A DNA stretch of 64,000 nucleotides, taken from NCBI GenBank assembly GCA_011033025.1, contig WFMF01000176.1:62001-126000 (forward strand). Direction: 5' to 3'. A program made the translations under genes and the position numbers. Of this stretch, positions 58,901-63,910 are shown piece by piece. Source of the DNA: Beroe forskalii (lineage: Eukaryota > Ctenophora > Nuda > Beroida > Beroidae). The number at the start of each line of letters is the position of its first letter. Positions within the stretch are counted from its first letter, which is position 1. Under the pieces are notes generated by a model, which was given only the letters and a program-made list of their open reading frames with translations, searched no databases and had not been told where the DNA came from.

Positions 58901-61159
58901 TCCTTTAAAATACCACTCTAAATATCATTTTAGTAAGATAGTAAAAGAATCGCGTTTATAAGGTTGTGTGATGCACATCGGAGTTTGCTGGTAGACGGCA
59001 AACACTGAAGGCCCATCATTTTATTACAAACATTATTACTAACATTATTAAGTTATTAGTTGCATTATTAGTAACAGTAAACCTGTGTACATGATAGTAC
59101 TTACTGTAAACTTTTATTCCGACAAATGCAGGTATTTAACACATCTAGTACGGTGTATATTAGTACATAGTCTGTGTACACTATACACAGTGTACACAGT
59201 GTATACACAGTGTACACTGTGTATACACTATACACAGTGTGTACACAGTGTATACACTATACAGACTATGAGTATCAAGTGTGAACTGTGAGTCACCTGT
59301 CTCTCAAACAGACTGGGGAGAAAGAGGTTTTTTTGTCTGCTTTCACAGGGGACAGTGATTTCAGGGGGCGGGACAGTGATTACAGGCCCACCTTCCGTTT
59401 TAGACTTCGTAACAAACGGAATATAGATTATAGCTCCATGTGAAGATCAGGTGATGAACGAATACAACCCCTATCCTGAACACTCTAAAGTCTAAAAACC
59501 ACTCGATTACAGACCAATAGGGCCACATGTGCTATATATCCCTCACTTCGTAGGGACTACTGCATGTGTTATATGCGTGTAACATGTAATCACTACATGT
59601 AACAGTGCCACACTTTAACATGTGTAACATATTCTACTGTATAATAAGTGACGTGTATCCGTTTACTGAGAAAGGTAATTGTCACGTCCCGAAATAGCTG
59701 CCCCTACTAAAATACAGTCTCCCCAGTAAAATACAGTCTCCCCTAGTAAAATACAGTCTCTTCTGCCTGTAACTGCTGAGTGTGCTAAACTAGACTAAAG
59801 AGCATTGTAATAGTAGTTATGTGTGTTGTGTGTGTAATATCTGGTATATAAATATTTTAAAATCATTTCTACTAAAATATTCTAGGTTGACTGCCTTAGT
59901 GCATTGCACCTGTGCAGACTGCAGTAGCTGAGCTATTATTGGAATAAAAAAGTCATGTTTTGAGTTTTAAAAGGCATTCTGTGAGGTCATGCTCGCAGAC
60001 AAACAGACATTACACACAGACACAAACACAGACGTTATCTGACACGTGACACACAAACACACATTAAACACACGGACAAACACACAAACAGGTGTATAAA
60101 CCACAAACAGACGGACACACAAATAGATGTATGAAAACACACAAGAACTCATGGTGTGTAGAATATGGGGATTTGACAAGAACACATAATATTATCACGT
60201 AACGCAGTATTTCATGACACTTTCACTGGCATTGTCACATGTGCAGCAGTGATGATATTATGTTTAAATATATAAGATGTTCAACTTATTAGACCTGAAA
60301 CAATCGAATTCAGTTTCAGTAACAGTCTGAAATCACTGTGAATCCCTGCAGCAACCTTACACACAGTAAAATGCAGTGAAATACTCAGATCTGTGCTAAG
60401 TATTCTGAACCAGCACAGGAATTACATGTGATTGATTTTTAAGTGATTTCTGGCTACGGTTATTGTTTCACACACCTATTATTGATTTGATAAGCGATAT
60501 CACTTCCTGACACCAAATCCCACGGATTTACTTGCTTATTTTCTAGTGGGGGATAAAGCTAAAAGCAGGCGCTCAAAAGTAAGAAGTTCTACCTGATTTT
60601 ATAGAATGCAGCAGAGAGATCAAGCATTTCGATAAATAGGAAAGTATTTTTGTGTGAATTTTCAACTTTCCATGAATTGCAGTAACTGTGAAATGGTTTT
60701 AATAGCATCTGTACAGCGTACTCAGGGAAGAGGCTTATTGATACTGCTTCCTAATTATCCTGTGTATTAAAGGCAGGCACAGACTGTATGTTCACTTCAC
60801 ACTTCACACTAATTACCACCTGCAACTGAGTAATTAGTCTAAAGCTTCAGCTCAGAGTGGTTGTGTTATACAGTAATTAATTACAGTAATTAACCGTTAA
60901 TTGGGTGTATTAGAACGCTAATAACGTGTCCGAATAGTGATGATAGGAATTCCTGATCTGTATGTGAGAATGTGTGTTTTAGAGGGTGTTTTAGCGTGTG
61001 GAAAAGGCAGGAAAAACCGAGTCCTTTGAAAGATATGAATACCTACTTCTTTGAGATGAAAAGTGAAAAGATCACAGTAAATTAGTAATAAATCAGAGCA
61101 GAAGTAAATAACCTGATCATCTTGTGCGCCTCCTTGATGCTTTGCTCCATCGGAGGTGT
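28000..61159 (-). CDS. FERM-RhoGEF-PH-FYVE-PH protein (FARP/FGD-like)
   Basis: At least 23 coding exons, 5' end off the right edge. Exons (high-low): 61159-61113, 56413-56326, 54374-54286, 52847-52781, 52656-52562, 51651-51533, 45236-45105, ~45011-44831, 44340-44280 (or 44245), 40872-40773, 40472-40405, 40230-40077, 39292-39174, 38644-38487, 38108-38006, 37742-37482, 34712-34558, 33745-33578, 30000-29896, 29460-29278, 28996-28853, 28584-28475, 28054-28000. Codon phase agrees at all junctions except 45105/45011, where no acceptor fits cleanly, and 44245/40872, which works only with the inner donor at 44280. The product should be a membrane-linked activator of a Rho-family GTPase that joins cortical FERM contacts to actin control. 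FARP has no FYVE and FGD has no FERM, so this may be a fused or ancestral form. Two other genes are nested in its introns. Confidence 0.88.
28248..28466. repeat. GTGTAC/GTATAC palindromic repeat
   Basis: About a dozen irregular units of cagtgtataccagtgtacaatgta, rich in self-complementary GTGTACAC and GTATAC. It fills the start of the last intron of the large gene, just after the donor AAG|GTGGGTATAC, whose GTATAC it echoes. Open frames on both strands are artefacts. Confidence 0.85.
28565..28805. repeat. duplicated splice acceptor of the PH2 exon
   Basis: Besides the acceptor at 28585-28586, three further copies (around 28660, 28715, 28790) reproduce on the minus strand CAATTCCAG|GTGACTGGTAC and a little more exon sequence, separated by GGTTACCATGGTAAC palindromes. 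Spacing is about 53-78 bp. Any copy could compete as the 3' splice site. Confidence 0.85.
29278..30000 (-). CDS. FYVE-type zinc finger exons
   Basis: 30000-29896 (acceptor CCTCAG) encodes CMVCGITLGRDKRHRTCKLC; 29460-29278 (acceptor TTACAG) continues as VLCTRCSSWKLPLPG, then MQRVCESCYSRGDVR. Four CxxC pairs (CMVC, CKLC, CTRC, CESC) give the eight zinc ligands of a FYVE finger, and the RVC motif is present. The basic pocket R(R/K)HHCR is altered to KRHRTCK, so PI3P binding may be weak or changed. The position between two PH domains is as in FGD proteins. The 29278 end has CAG|GCGAGT, so the next intron appears to be GC-AG; GT alternatives nearby break the PH start. Confidence 0.87.
29461..29770 (-). 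pseudogene. partial duplicate of the FYVE exon 5' half
   Basis: The segment 29616-29535 repeats the first 82 bp of the exon 29460-29278 with its acceptor (TTACAG|GTGCTG), at a period of 156 bp. It encodes VLCTRCSSWKLPLPG and the CESC pair, then runs into GGTTACCATGGTAAC palindromes and a stop. A third, decayed copy of acceptor plus ~20 bp lies near 29690-29715. If spliced in, it would end the protein before the second PH domain; more likely it is a decoy or dead copy. Confidence 0.8.
30505..30742. repeat. 30-bp repeat with CCAAT boxes
   Basis: Eight tandem copies of ttgctattggttgtcacact-cagaactctg. Each carries ATTGG, the reverse of a CCAAT box. It lies about 1.1 kb upstream of the plus-strand membrane-protein gene. 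A regulatory role (NF-Y type) is only a guess. Confidence 0.85.
30743..31876 (+). promoter_or_regulatory. presumed upstream region of nested gene
   Basis: No exon of the large minus-strand gene was recognised here. A GT-rich stretch (tgtgtatgtttgtatg) lies at 30850-30910. Just before the start codon is CTCCCAG|GTATGG, so the plus-strand gene may have a 5'UTR intron ending at 31874. The open frame extends upstream to 31739, but that part is Arg/Lys/Ser-rich and not obviously coding. Confidence 0.35.
31877..32710 (+). CDS. eight-span membrane protein with internal duplication
   Basis: One uninterrupted 277-codon frame from ATG 31877 (MALSDYLPPPLLILGG) to TAG 32708-32710. I see about eight hydrophobic segments, among them LQFLYLSLVMTAVCAI, VRTLLTLLGSLVLNVAAGL, VSIGLLVVSGVVVLVVFLC, IELIALSLLLVVIQVV, LLTFFCSFIIHFATG and LIMTAVSGHAALVTMVMFLV. 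The halves resemble each other: HLIWLQ...CAIKSPPRYRAVRTLL matches NWIELI...QVVKAPSQYTVSRGLL, so it probably arose by duplicating a four-helix unit. I do not recognise the family; a transporter-like or TMEM-type protein is possible. It is nested antisense in an intron of the large gene. Its last ~80 bp, stop codon included, are tandemly repeated downstream. The chosen ATG omits 46 upstream in-frame codons with no hydrophobic segments. Confidence 0.8.
   Translation: MALSDYLPPPLLILGGLLTQMTVEHIVVFYRLLTVCEYHLIWLQFLYLSLVMTAVCAIKSPPRYRAVRTLLTLLGSLVLNVAAGLDTFKTGLYCYDVEDIDIYLEYVSIGLLVVSGVVVLVVFLCKPSSSSLLLPHFPDSDVILTGVCFHYGFEGMSQHLITWPSNTSCYGNWIELIALSLLLVVIQVVKAPSQYTVSRGLLTFFCSFIIHFATGENAYYYLLFGRACLQLEGSVIPLVQLIMTAVSGHAALVTMVMFLVTMETTTSRDYSDNSEID
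32627..33000 (+). repeat. 117-bp repeat of the gene's 3' end
   Basis: A 117-bp unit starting gctctggttaccatggtaat occurs at 32627, 32744 and 32861, with a partial copy at 32978. Each full unit contains the terminal codons of the nested membrane protein (...TSRDYSDNSEID) and its TAG stop, plus GGTTACCATGGTAA palindromes. The first copy is the coding one. Confidence 0.93.
33010..33577. other. 3' flank of nested gene; no exon seen
   Basis: AT-rich sequence with aactaatgttatg-type stretches and a cacacactcacac-rich block at 33435-33475. It presumably contains the 3'UTR end of the plus-strand gene and intron of the large gene. No clear poly(A) signal was fixed. Confidence 0.4.
33578..34712 (-). 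CDS. first PH domain exons
   Basis: 34712-34558 (acceptor GTTCCCAG) continues directly from the DH exon as VLGRVFLRRGMVRHI, then RTLILLSDCLLYCKL and LLLLNMFHVQDIE, the beta-1 to beta-4 strands of a PH domain packed on the DH helix. 33745-33578 (acceptor TTGCTAG) gives VFAFTVTLPDNSTLELHVDD then SEKWVHDLKFTANIY, the last strands and the C-terminal helix with its invariant Trp. Both outer phases match their neighbours. The DH-PH pair is the catalytic module of Dbl-family exchange factors. Confidence 0.87.
34017..34375. repeat. 33-bp minisatellite with acceptor-like TTGCTAG
   Basis: About ten copies of cagcaacagtgggttagaag-type 33-bp units. On the minus strand each reads ...CACTGTTGCTAGGTAG, which matches the acceptor TTGCTAG|GTAGCGG of the PH exon starting at 33745. 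The array is ~270 bp upstream (minus) of that exon, so the link is weaker than at other junctions. Confidence 0.88.
34727..35328. repeat. 18-19-bp minisatellite
   Basis: About 32 copies of acatgggggtgtcatggta, with four or five Gs. It runs up to the acceptor of the PH1 exon: the last unit reads CCCCCATGTTCCCAG| on the minus strand where other units have CCCCCATGTTACCATG. It forms the 3' third of the intron between the DH and PH1 exons. Confidence 0.93.
35335..37511. repeat. 40-bp minisatellite carrying the DH exon end and donor
   Basis: About 54 copies of a 40-bp unit (plus: cctaggactggtatctcctt, gacccccatttaccacccta). On the minus strand each unit reproduces the last ~28 nt of the DH exon (ATGGGGGTCAAGGAGATACC, AGTCCTAG) followed by GTAGGG, the splice donor. 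The copy at 37482 joins the exon without a break. Because 40 is not a multiple of three, using a donor one unit away shifts the frame. With the 18-19-bp array it fills almost the entire intron 34713-37481. Confidence 0.95.
37482..39292 (-). CDS. DH (RhoGEF) domain exons
   Basis: Four exons, all in phase. 39292-39174 begins the domain with YSRLHALSQEFVYTEKTYV and KVLGILNTFLREI (conserved region 1, which contacts the GTPase). 38644-38487 gives LLLLSNLYEMHQKFLRQLE and NISDIL. 38108-38006 gives LYTDYINDYNQTMERF (conserved region 2-like). 37742-37482 gives SVVSIPNLLLYPVLRIKQYQ (conserved region 3; usual form is LxxxLIxPVQRITKYxxLL), then GLVDRLI and helix alpha-6. The length, about 200 residues, is normal. 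The exchange function on a Cdc42/Rac-type GTPase is inferred from the family; the exact substrate cannot be told. Confidence 0.88.
38640..38965. repeat. ~93-bp repeat of a DH exon acceptor
   Basis: Units of about 81-93 bp near 38644, 38725, 38818 and 38911. The minus strand repeats CCCTACAG|GACCCTTCACCA and on through the first ~45 nt of the exon (TTGTTGCTTAGCAAC). Each holds one or two GTTGCTAAGCAAC palindromes. Extra acceptors lie within 330 bp upstream of the true exon. Confidence 0.9.
39300..39470. repeat. short GTTGTCAGGGTGAT repeats
   Basis: Irregular units of gttgtcagggtgatgt (about 10 copies with indels) in the intron upstream (minus) of the DH exon at 39292. Its acceptor CTGACAACGTATCTCCAG lies beside the first unit. 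Confidence 0.7.
39475..40085. repeat. 37-bp minisatellite carrying an exon end and donor
   Basis: About 15 copies of cacgagtatctagagaggta-gttgctatagcaacact. On the minus strand each copy repeats the last bases of the exon ending at 40077 (CTACCTCTCTAGATACTC) plus its donor GTGAGT, followed by the palindrome GTTGCTATAGCAAC. Two copies contain an inserted ttacatatattatggttgct variant. Confidence 0.93.
40077..51651 (-). CDS. Ser/Pro/Glu-rich linker exons
   Basis: Exons between FERM and DH. 51651-51533: TPGRATLPPSLSKQYSSEYA and following Arg/Ser/Glu-rich sequence. 45236-45105: SEPPSERSLSTDQGEEDRAY. ~45011-44831: HPPFCFKPSPSVISVDSG and DPLERISPNELFKTQ. 44340-44280/44245: GDDQNKEEFVALFQQISQEL, a likely amphipathic helix. 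40872-40773, 40472-40405 (NGGSPNFSNSNGAALHK) and 40230-40077 (SSRGSLSSEPLETEYDTPTT, DAGFANYLSRYS). Low-complexity, probably disordered and phosphorylated. The start of the ~45011 exon is uncertain: GTTTAG|G fits only if the previous exon uses the weak TC|GTCAGG donor. For 44340, CTCA|GTAAGA gives the right phase while the outer CTG|GTATTA does not. Confidence 0.75.
40881..40903. mobile_element. possible hAT transposon terminus
   Basis: The sequence CAGGGGCGTAGCCAGGGGGA resembles the CAGGGGCGTAGCC ends of hAT-type elements seen in many animals. It sits eight bases upstream (minus) of the acceptor of exon 40872-40773. No matching opposite end was found, so this could be a solo remnant. Confidence 0.35.
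41090..41209. repeat. 26-bp repeat interrupted by a transposon
   Basis: About five copies of accaccttaataccaagtaa-caacta. The last copy is cut at its TTAA by the piggyBac-like element starting at 41210; the sequence resumes after the element as TTAATACCAGATG beside the exon at 44245/44280. Confidence 0.85.
41210..44237. mobile_element. piggyBac-like element, non-autonomous
   Basis: Flanked by TTAA at 41206-41209 and 44238-44241, the piggyBac target duplication. Ends are imperfect inverted repeats: CCCCTTAATGCCCGGT at the left, and CCTATTATTGCCTAGT read inward from the right (11 of 16 match). Both subterminal zones carry several copies of the palindrome GGTTGCATATGCAACC (three on the left, several at 43734-44220). 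The interior holds a CTCCCGTGGGA-type repeat block and one 93-codon minus frame (43451-43170) without a recognisable transposase motif. It lies in the intron just after the exon at 44280/44245. Confidence 0.72.
41775..42832. repeat. GACTCCCGTGG repeats inside the piggyBac-like element
   Basis: Degenerate short units (gactcccgtgggactccctcgagactcc-type; 11-22-bp periods), with the left 140 bp in the opposite orientation (gggagtcctncgggagtcc). This makes a partly inverted array. Open frames in all directions are artefacts. Confidence 0.85.
44544..44787. mobile_element. 244-bp MITE
   Basis: Terminal inverted repeats of about 28 bp: GTCACCTTAACATAGAAAGG then GCCTAAGT at the left, GTCACCTAAACATAAAAAGG then GCCTAAGT from the right. 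GATGTC flanks both ends (44538-44543, 44788-44793) and may be the target duplication. It has no coding capacity. It is intronic in the large gene. Confidence 0.8.
45674..46035. mobile_element. 362-bp hAT-type MITE
   Basis: Perfect 8-bp target duplication AGGTCACG at 45666-45673 and 46036-46043. Inverted ends CCTGGTTGTTGAATACGTG (left) and CAAGGTTGTTAAATACGTT (read inward from right). An 8-bp duplication with CA-type ends is the hAT signature. The interior is GC-poor with scattered cgcgcg and no transposase frame. Confidence 0.85.
46195..46217. repeat. 20-bp perfect palindrome
   Basis: TATGCCCATATATGGGCATA is a perfect palindrome in otherwise unremarkable intronic sequence. It could be a protein-binding site or the centre of a decayed inverted element. 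Confidence 0.7.
46683..47022. mobile_element. ~340-bp MITE
   Basis: Inverted ends TAAGGGGACATCCTTAAAGG then GCGTCCGC (left) and TTAGGGGCCATACAAAAAGA then CGTCCGC (from right). The target duplication is not clear (TA or TAA). Open frames across it are not gene-like. Confidence 0.65.
47048..47284. repeat. 17-bp minisatellite
   Basis: About 14 near-identical copies of cggttataacgcggatt; one copy has taacccggatt. The low divergence suggests recent expansion. It lies in the large intron, beside the MITE ending near 47022. Confidence 0.93.
47637..48329 (-). CDS. small secreted apextrin-C-like protein
   Basis: Two exons. 48329-48189: ATG, signal peptide MARTSILLFTVLLALFVAEG, then EWPSGSYCILKNGPCPDGF, donor GAG|GTAAGC, phase 0. 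47807-47637: acceptor GTTCAG, FYFKGAKFGDSKLTCYEDKC, ending ATCCK-TGA. Total 103 residues, about 83 mature, six cysteines. WPxGxYCIxKxGxCPxGF followed by a C-terminal CC pair matches the second half of the ApeC domain of apextrin-like proteins, which in marine invertebrates bind microbial wall components. Here the half-domain stands alone. The gene is nested, same strand, in the intron between exons 51533 and 45236 of the large gene. A defence lectin role is inferred from the family. Confidence 0.72.
48809..49171 (+). CDS. uncertain 120-codon open frame
   Basis: A plus-strand frame, ATG to TAA, with even amino-acid use (SIVSITNLPIHFSTYV, ...GEESMRKWPTSDNVIIICE). It has no family motif, no signal peptide and no repeat structure, so it could be a chance frame in AT-rich DNA or a decayed exon. 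It is followed at 49181-49258 by a short inverted repeat (CCGGCT...AAGCCGG with a TCATGAGG/CCTCATGA core). No regulatory sites seen. Confidence 0.2.
   Translation: MEGQHKNAIYPKNYSVIRLENNSQFNSKCSIVSITNLPIHFSTYVMTWSPTLVTVAVLDNYSYMCTLCTVQVITDGEGEESMRKWPTSDNVIIICEQPLELGAKYGSYTRVLEFSVRGNL
49973..50041. repeat. near-perfect fold-back, ~69 bp
   Basis: Left arm GTAATTGTTAATGAAGCAA and right arm TTGCATCATTAACAATTAC fold around an inner palindrome GTCAAATCATGATTTGAC. It may be a tiny inverted-repeat element. Confidence 0.75.
50195..50335. mobile_element. ~130-bp MITE
   Basis: Inverted ends AGACACGCGCCTATCGGGTC then CATTTTGG (left) and AGACACTTGCCTGATCGGGT then CCATATTGG (from right). Flanking segments at 50153 and 50369 share gggtagtttattactt and gcactcta, so the element may have inserted into, or moved with, a locally duplicated region. 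Confidence 0.65.
50998..51330. repeat. cgccagtatca and 32-bp gacgtgtcaaagacac repeats
   Basis: 51000-51225: about 18 copies of an ~11-bp unit (cgccagtatca / gcgccagtatc). 51229-51330: three copies of ggacgtgtcaaagacacagt-acaggtctaata. A related gacgtgtc...caggtctaat fragment occurs near 15830. Confidence 0.85.
51331..51438. other. compound hairpin cluster C
   Basis: Three successive hairpins. GTAATCCC ... GGGATTAC encloses GAC-TTC-GTC (51333-51361). An imperfect AATGA...GTGTGC-tgc-GCGCAC...TCATT stem lies at about 51368-51403. A perfect 14-bp stem CAGATAGAACCCGC-TAC-GCGGGTTCTATCTG ends at 51438. It lies about 100 bp from the exon at 51533. Confidence 0.75.
52066..52526. repeat. 12-bp minisatellite
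   Basis: About 38 copies of gggagtggtata, with a few variants (aaagggagcgg). It fills the intron just downstream (minus) of the last FERM exon; the array begins 35 bp from its donor. Twelve being divisible by three, the minus strand is open as Pro-Ile-Pro-Leu repeats, which are not a protein. Confidence 0.94.
52562..61159 (-). CDS. FERM-domain exons (F2 end and F3 lobe)
   Basis: Five exons. 61159-61113 encodes TPPMEQSIKEAHKMI; 56413-56326 continues RGQSPADADIHFLEIAKKL and LYGV, the F2 helix signature (SPA-x-A-x-x-x-F-L...A-x-x-L-x-x-YG). 54374-54286 encodes IQLAVAWNGIHVF, the start of the PH-like F3 lobe. 52847-52781 gives WSKVYKLDFKGRHFYIIF, equivalent to the (I)xKISFKRKxFxI strand. 52656-52562 gives VGFKFANKQSSKVFWRRC then VEYHAFFR, the last F3 strand and helix (usual form GFK...AK-x-LWK-x-CVEHH-x-FFR). 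Junction phases are 2, 0, 2, 0, 2. F1 and the beginning of F2 were not found and should lie right of 61.2 kb or outside. FERM domains bind membrane phosphoinositides and receptor tails. The ~30-residue FERM-adjacent (FA) motif is not obvious. Confidence 0.88.
52848..54285. other. intron of the large gene, nothing recognised
   Basis: AT-rich unique sequence between two FERM F3 exons. A minus-strand frame at 53546-53313 lacks splice support and family motifs. A short gcgcgcgcgg stretch occurs at 53330-53340. Confidence 0.5.
54525..54862. repeat. 9-bp minisatellite
   Basis: About 37 copies of acaaggttt (some ataaggttt). It lies in the intron upstream (minus) of the FERM exon 54374-54286. Lys/Val/Tyr and Lys/Pro/Cys frames are artefacts. 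Confidence 0.95.
54865..56325. other. intron with one long hairpin
   Basis: Unique AT-rich sequence. The one notable structure is a perfect 22-bp stem with a three-base loop at 55912-55958 (left arm CTGTCTCCAGTCTCCTGTCT, GT; loop ATA). No exon, RNA gene or transposon end was recognised. Confidence 0.6.
57180..57466. repeat. 38-bp minisatellite
   Basis: Seven copies of agtcactggcagggtgccag-gaaaagtgcacggctgtc with one partial internal duplication. It lies in the 4.7-kb intron between the two F2 exons. Three overlapping plus-strand frames are artefacts. Confidence 0.93.
57467..61112. other. large FERM intron, no exon recognised
   Basis: The flanking exons join directly in phase, so no coding exon is required here. 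A GTGTAC/GTATAC palindromic block, like that at 28.25 kb, is at 59160-59270, and a CA-rich block at 60000-60130. A minus-strand frame at 58336-58200 (SISGDYLRSSAPASSNDKD) is coding-like but has no clear splice sites. Confidence 0.5.
59160..59272. repeat. GTGTACAC/GTATAC palindromic repeat
   Basis: Irregular cagtgtacac and actatacacagtg units forming many overlapping self-complementary segments. It is similar in sequence to the block at 28248-28466 in the last intron of the same gene. Confidence 0.85.
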
Positions 61160-62230
61160 CTGAAATGTGTTGTCTGTTAAAATACCGTTAAAAACACATA
61201 TTTAGAAGGCACAAGACATTTAATTTCACGAATGATCATGAACCTACAGTGGGGGATGATAGTAAAGATGGCACACGAATGTAGGGAAATATTCAGCTGC
61301 ATCATTTGATGGTAAATGCTCAGAAACAATAGCGAGTGAATAACTTTCTAATGTGAATGAAGCCCCCTCTTCACCCAAACTGGACCTGGAAGTAACAAGG
61401 AAGTGGGGCAGGAATGTGCGAAGAGAGGAAGAAGCCTATTTCAATATAAATATAACAGATTTCTCGTTGCTATGGTAACAGTTGTGTGGTTACTAGGCTG
61501 CGTCAGGTTATATTAGATGTTAGAAAGTTAAATGGTATCGCAACAAGATAACGCAGTACACCTAACAGTGCTCTACTAGACTACATATCATTATCAAATA
61601 GTATTTTCAAGATAGTCGAAAATAGTCGGAATAGTAGCCGGAGTTAGGGAATATATGCTGAATAATGGAGTAATTAGAGGGAACTAAGGTATAGACTACT
61701 ATAGTCACTGTTTGCATCTGAGTAAACCAGAGTTATCCATAAAGTACACTGTACAAGGAGACAATTTAAGGAATGAAAGTTCTGGAGAATTTATTTGAAA
61801 TTAGAAATCCATGAGTTACTGTTCGCAACACAAGGTTATCAATGTAAGCAATTAATTACAGAATGCCCATGCCAGCATCACCAAATCTTTCCTTGAATAC
61901 TATCTAAATCTAGAATCCTAAGTACAAGTCTGTGCTAATTAATTGTTTAAAATCTGAGGCAGTAAGGTACACCATTCTCCAGCTTGATACACTCGCCAGA
62001 TAATATGAAGTCTGAGTATTTGGTAATGAGCTGCGTCGTACACCACATGTGTTTAATGGAAATGCGGATGTAAACAGCTTATAGCACTTAGAATTCATAC
62101 ATCAGCAAGTGGAGAGCACCAAATCCCATTCGTCATTATTAATTGCTGGATTCATCATCAGCACAATACCAATATATCAATATTACTAGTACATTACTAT
62201 TGTGGTCTACAAAAACAATTAAAAACAATT
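61160..62230. other. no exon recognised upstream of the first visible exon
   Basis: The preceding FERM exon must end phase 0 before 61160. I could not find it between here and 64000, so it probably lies outside the window. Unique AT-rich sequence, no repeats of note. Confidence 0.45.
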
Positions 62231-62448
62231 TTTTGCGATTAAAGGGTGATATGGCTTTAATCATAGCGCTGGTGGCGTGGTTGGTTGTTGGGTGCAAGGA
62301 ATATAGGCTAATCAATTCTATAAATCAATAATTTCATCTATTAATGAATTCAATTGAATTTCTACTATGGATTAAAATATTCTGCAACTACAGCCCACAC
62401 CACGCCAGCGCTACGTGATTAAAGCCCCATCACTCTTTAATCGCAAAA
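62231..62448. mobile_element. ~218-bp MITE
   Basis: Long inverted ends: TTTTGCGATTAAAGGGTGAT ... CTTTAATCA ... AGCGCTGG at the left, TTTTGCGATTAAAGAGTGAT ... CTTTAATCACG ... AGCGCTGG from the right (about 50 bp with a few differences). ATTT at both flanks is a weak target-duplication candidate. No coding capacity. Confidence 0.78.
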
Positions 62449-62549
62449 TTTACAAGGGCGCTAAGTAACCTACTAACCTACAACCTACTGTTTTTGTCAT
62501 ACCATATCATTCTTTTTGTTAACAAATTTTGTTCAACAAATCCTTGAAA

Positions 62550-63375
62550 CGAAGTATAAGCGATAATTGGTTTAATTGGCTTATCAAATTAATCGATTTT
62601 AGACGAAAATTTTTACATCTCACTCACAATTTATGCCAAAGTTTCCGATGCTGTTGGATCAAAGTCGATGCCATGTTTCTAAGAGGGGATATAAGCGATA
62701 ATTGGTTTTAATTTGGCCAATTCAAATTAAGATTTGTAATGAAAATTTTTACATAGCACACTACACGCAATCCATGTCAAAGTAAACTATGGCGTTGGAA
62801 TGAAGTCGATACCATGTTCCTGAGACGAGATATTAGCGATAATTGGTTTAATTGGCCAATTATCCAATTAAGCGATTTGCAATGAAAACTTTCATGTGGC
62901 TCACTTCACAAAATTCATGCCAAAGTTTACGATGGCGTTAGAATGAAGTCGATACCATCTTCCTGAGACGAAATATAAGCGATAATTGGTTTAATTGGCC
63001 AATTATCCAATTAAGCGATTTGCAATGAAAACTTTTATAGAGCTTACTTAACGCAATTCATGCCAAAGTTTACGATGGCGTTAGAATGAAGTCGATACTA
63101 TATTCCTGAGACGAGATATATGTGTTAATTGATTTAATTGGCCAATTATCCAATTAAGCGATTTGCAATGAAAATTTTTACATAGGTCACTTTACGCAAT
63201 TCATGCCAAAGTTTACGATGACGTTGGAATGAAGTCGATACCATCTTTCTGAGACGAGATATAGGCGATAATTGGTTTAATTGGTCAATTATCCAATTAT
63301 ACAATTTGATATTTAAATTCACATATAGCCTACTACACGTGCCCTATGCCAAAGTTTCTGATGCCGTTGGACTTA
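62550..63375. repeat. ~143-bp satellite, about six copies
   Basis: Copies begin near 62560, 62694, 62838, 62980, 63125 and 63265 with gcgataattggtttaattgg. Each then has ccaattatccaattaagcga, gcaatgaaaa, catgccaaagtttacgatgg and gaagtcgatacca. Divergence is moderate. The ttggccaatta core is self-complementary. Confidence 0.88.
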
Positions 63376-63429
63376 CGACGATATCTGTTTTTGTTTTCTC
63401 GCAAAGTGATTTATAAAAACTGTCGTTGT

Positions 63430-63431
<2 letters not shown>

Positions 63432-63464
<33 letters not shown>
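63432..63464. repeat. GA dinucleotide microsatellite
   Basis: About 16 perfect GA repeats, just beyond the last 143-bp satellite copy. Confidence 0.97.
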
Positions 63465-63465
<1 letters not shown>

Positions 63466-63771
63466 GACGATAATACTAATTTCCGTGATTTTAGGCATTT
63501 TTTAATAATTTTTCCTGCCAAAACCGTACGGCCGATTTTCATGAAATTTTCAGGGTTTCTTTATCATGTGATGGACTAAGCCTGTGCAAATTTTCTTGAT
63601 CAAAAACTGAAATTAACATCTTGAAAACACGACACGAAAATCGCGATTTTCGCAAATCACTGTATTTTTATATAATGGGCGCTGGCAAACAAGTTTTTCA
63701 ATACTTGTAAAACAATTCCACTACCACTTTAAGCACTTCATGCTGGTACTATCGGCTTGTTTGGAGTGTCT

Positions 63772-63910
63772 GGCCAGCAGTCCCGGCCCTTCGGGCCGGG
63801 ACTGCTGGCCAATTCGGCTGCCCTCGGCCCTTCGGGCCGAGGGCATCTGCCCTTCGGGCAGATGCCCTAGAGGTGTGTGCAAAATGCGCTGCGGGCGCTT
63901 GCCAGCGCCC
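63772..63910. other. compound hairpin cluster D
   Basis: Four consecutive GC hairpins. 63772-63810: perfect 18-bp stem (GGCCAGCAGTCCCGGCCC), loop TTC. 63819-63845: 12-bp stem TGCCCTCGGCCC, loop TTC. 63841-63867: 12-bp stem GGGCATCTGCCC, loop TTC, sharing GGGCA with the previous one. 63893-63910: GGGCGCT, loop TGCC, AGCGCCC. The GC content contrasts sharply with its surroundings. No protein or known RNA gene recognised. Confidence 0.85.
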
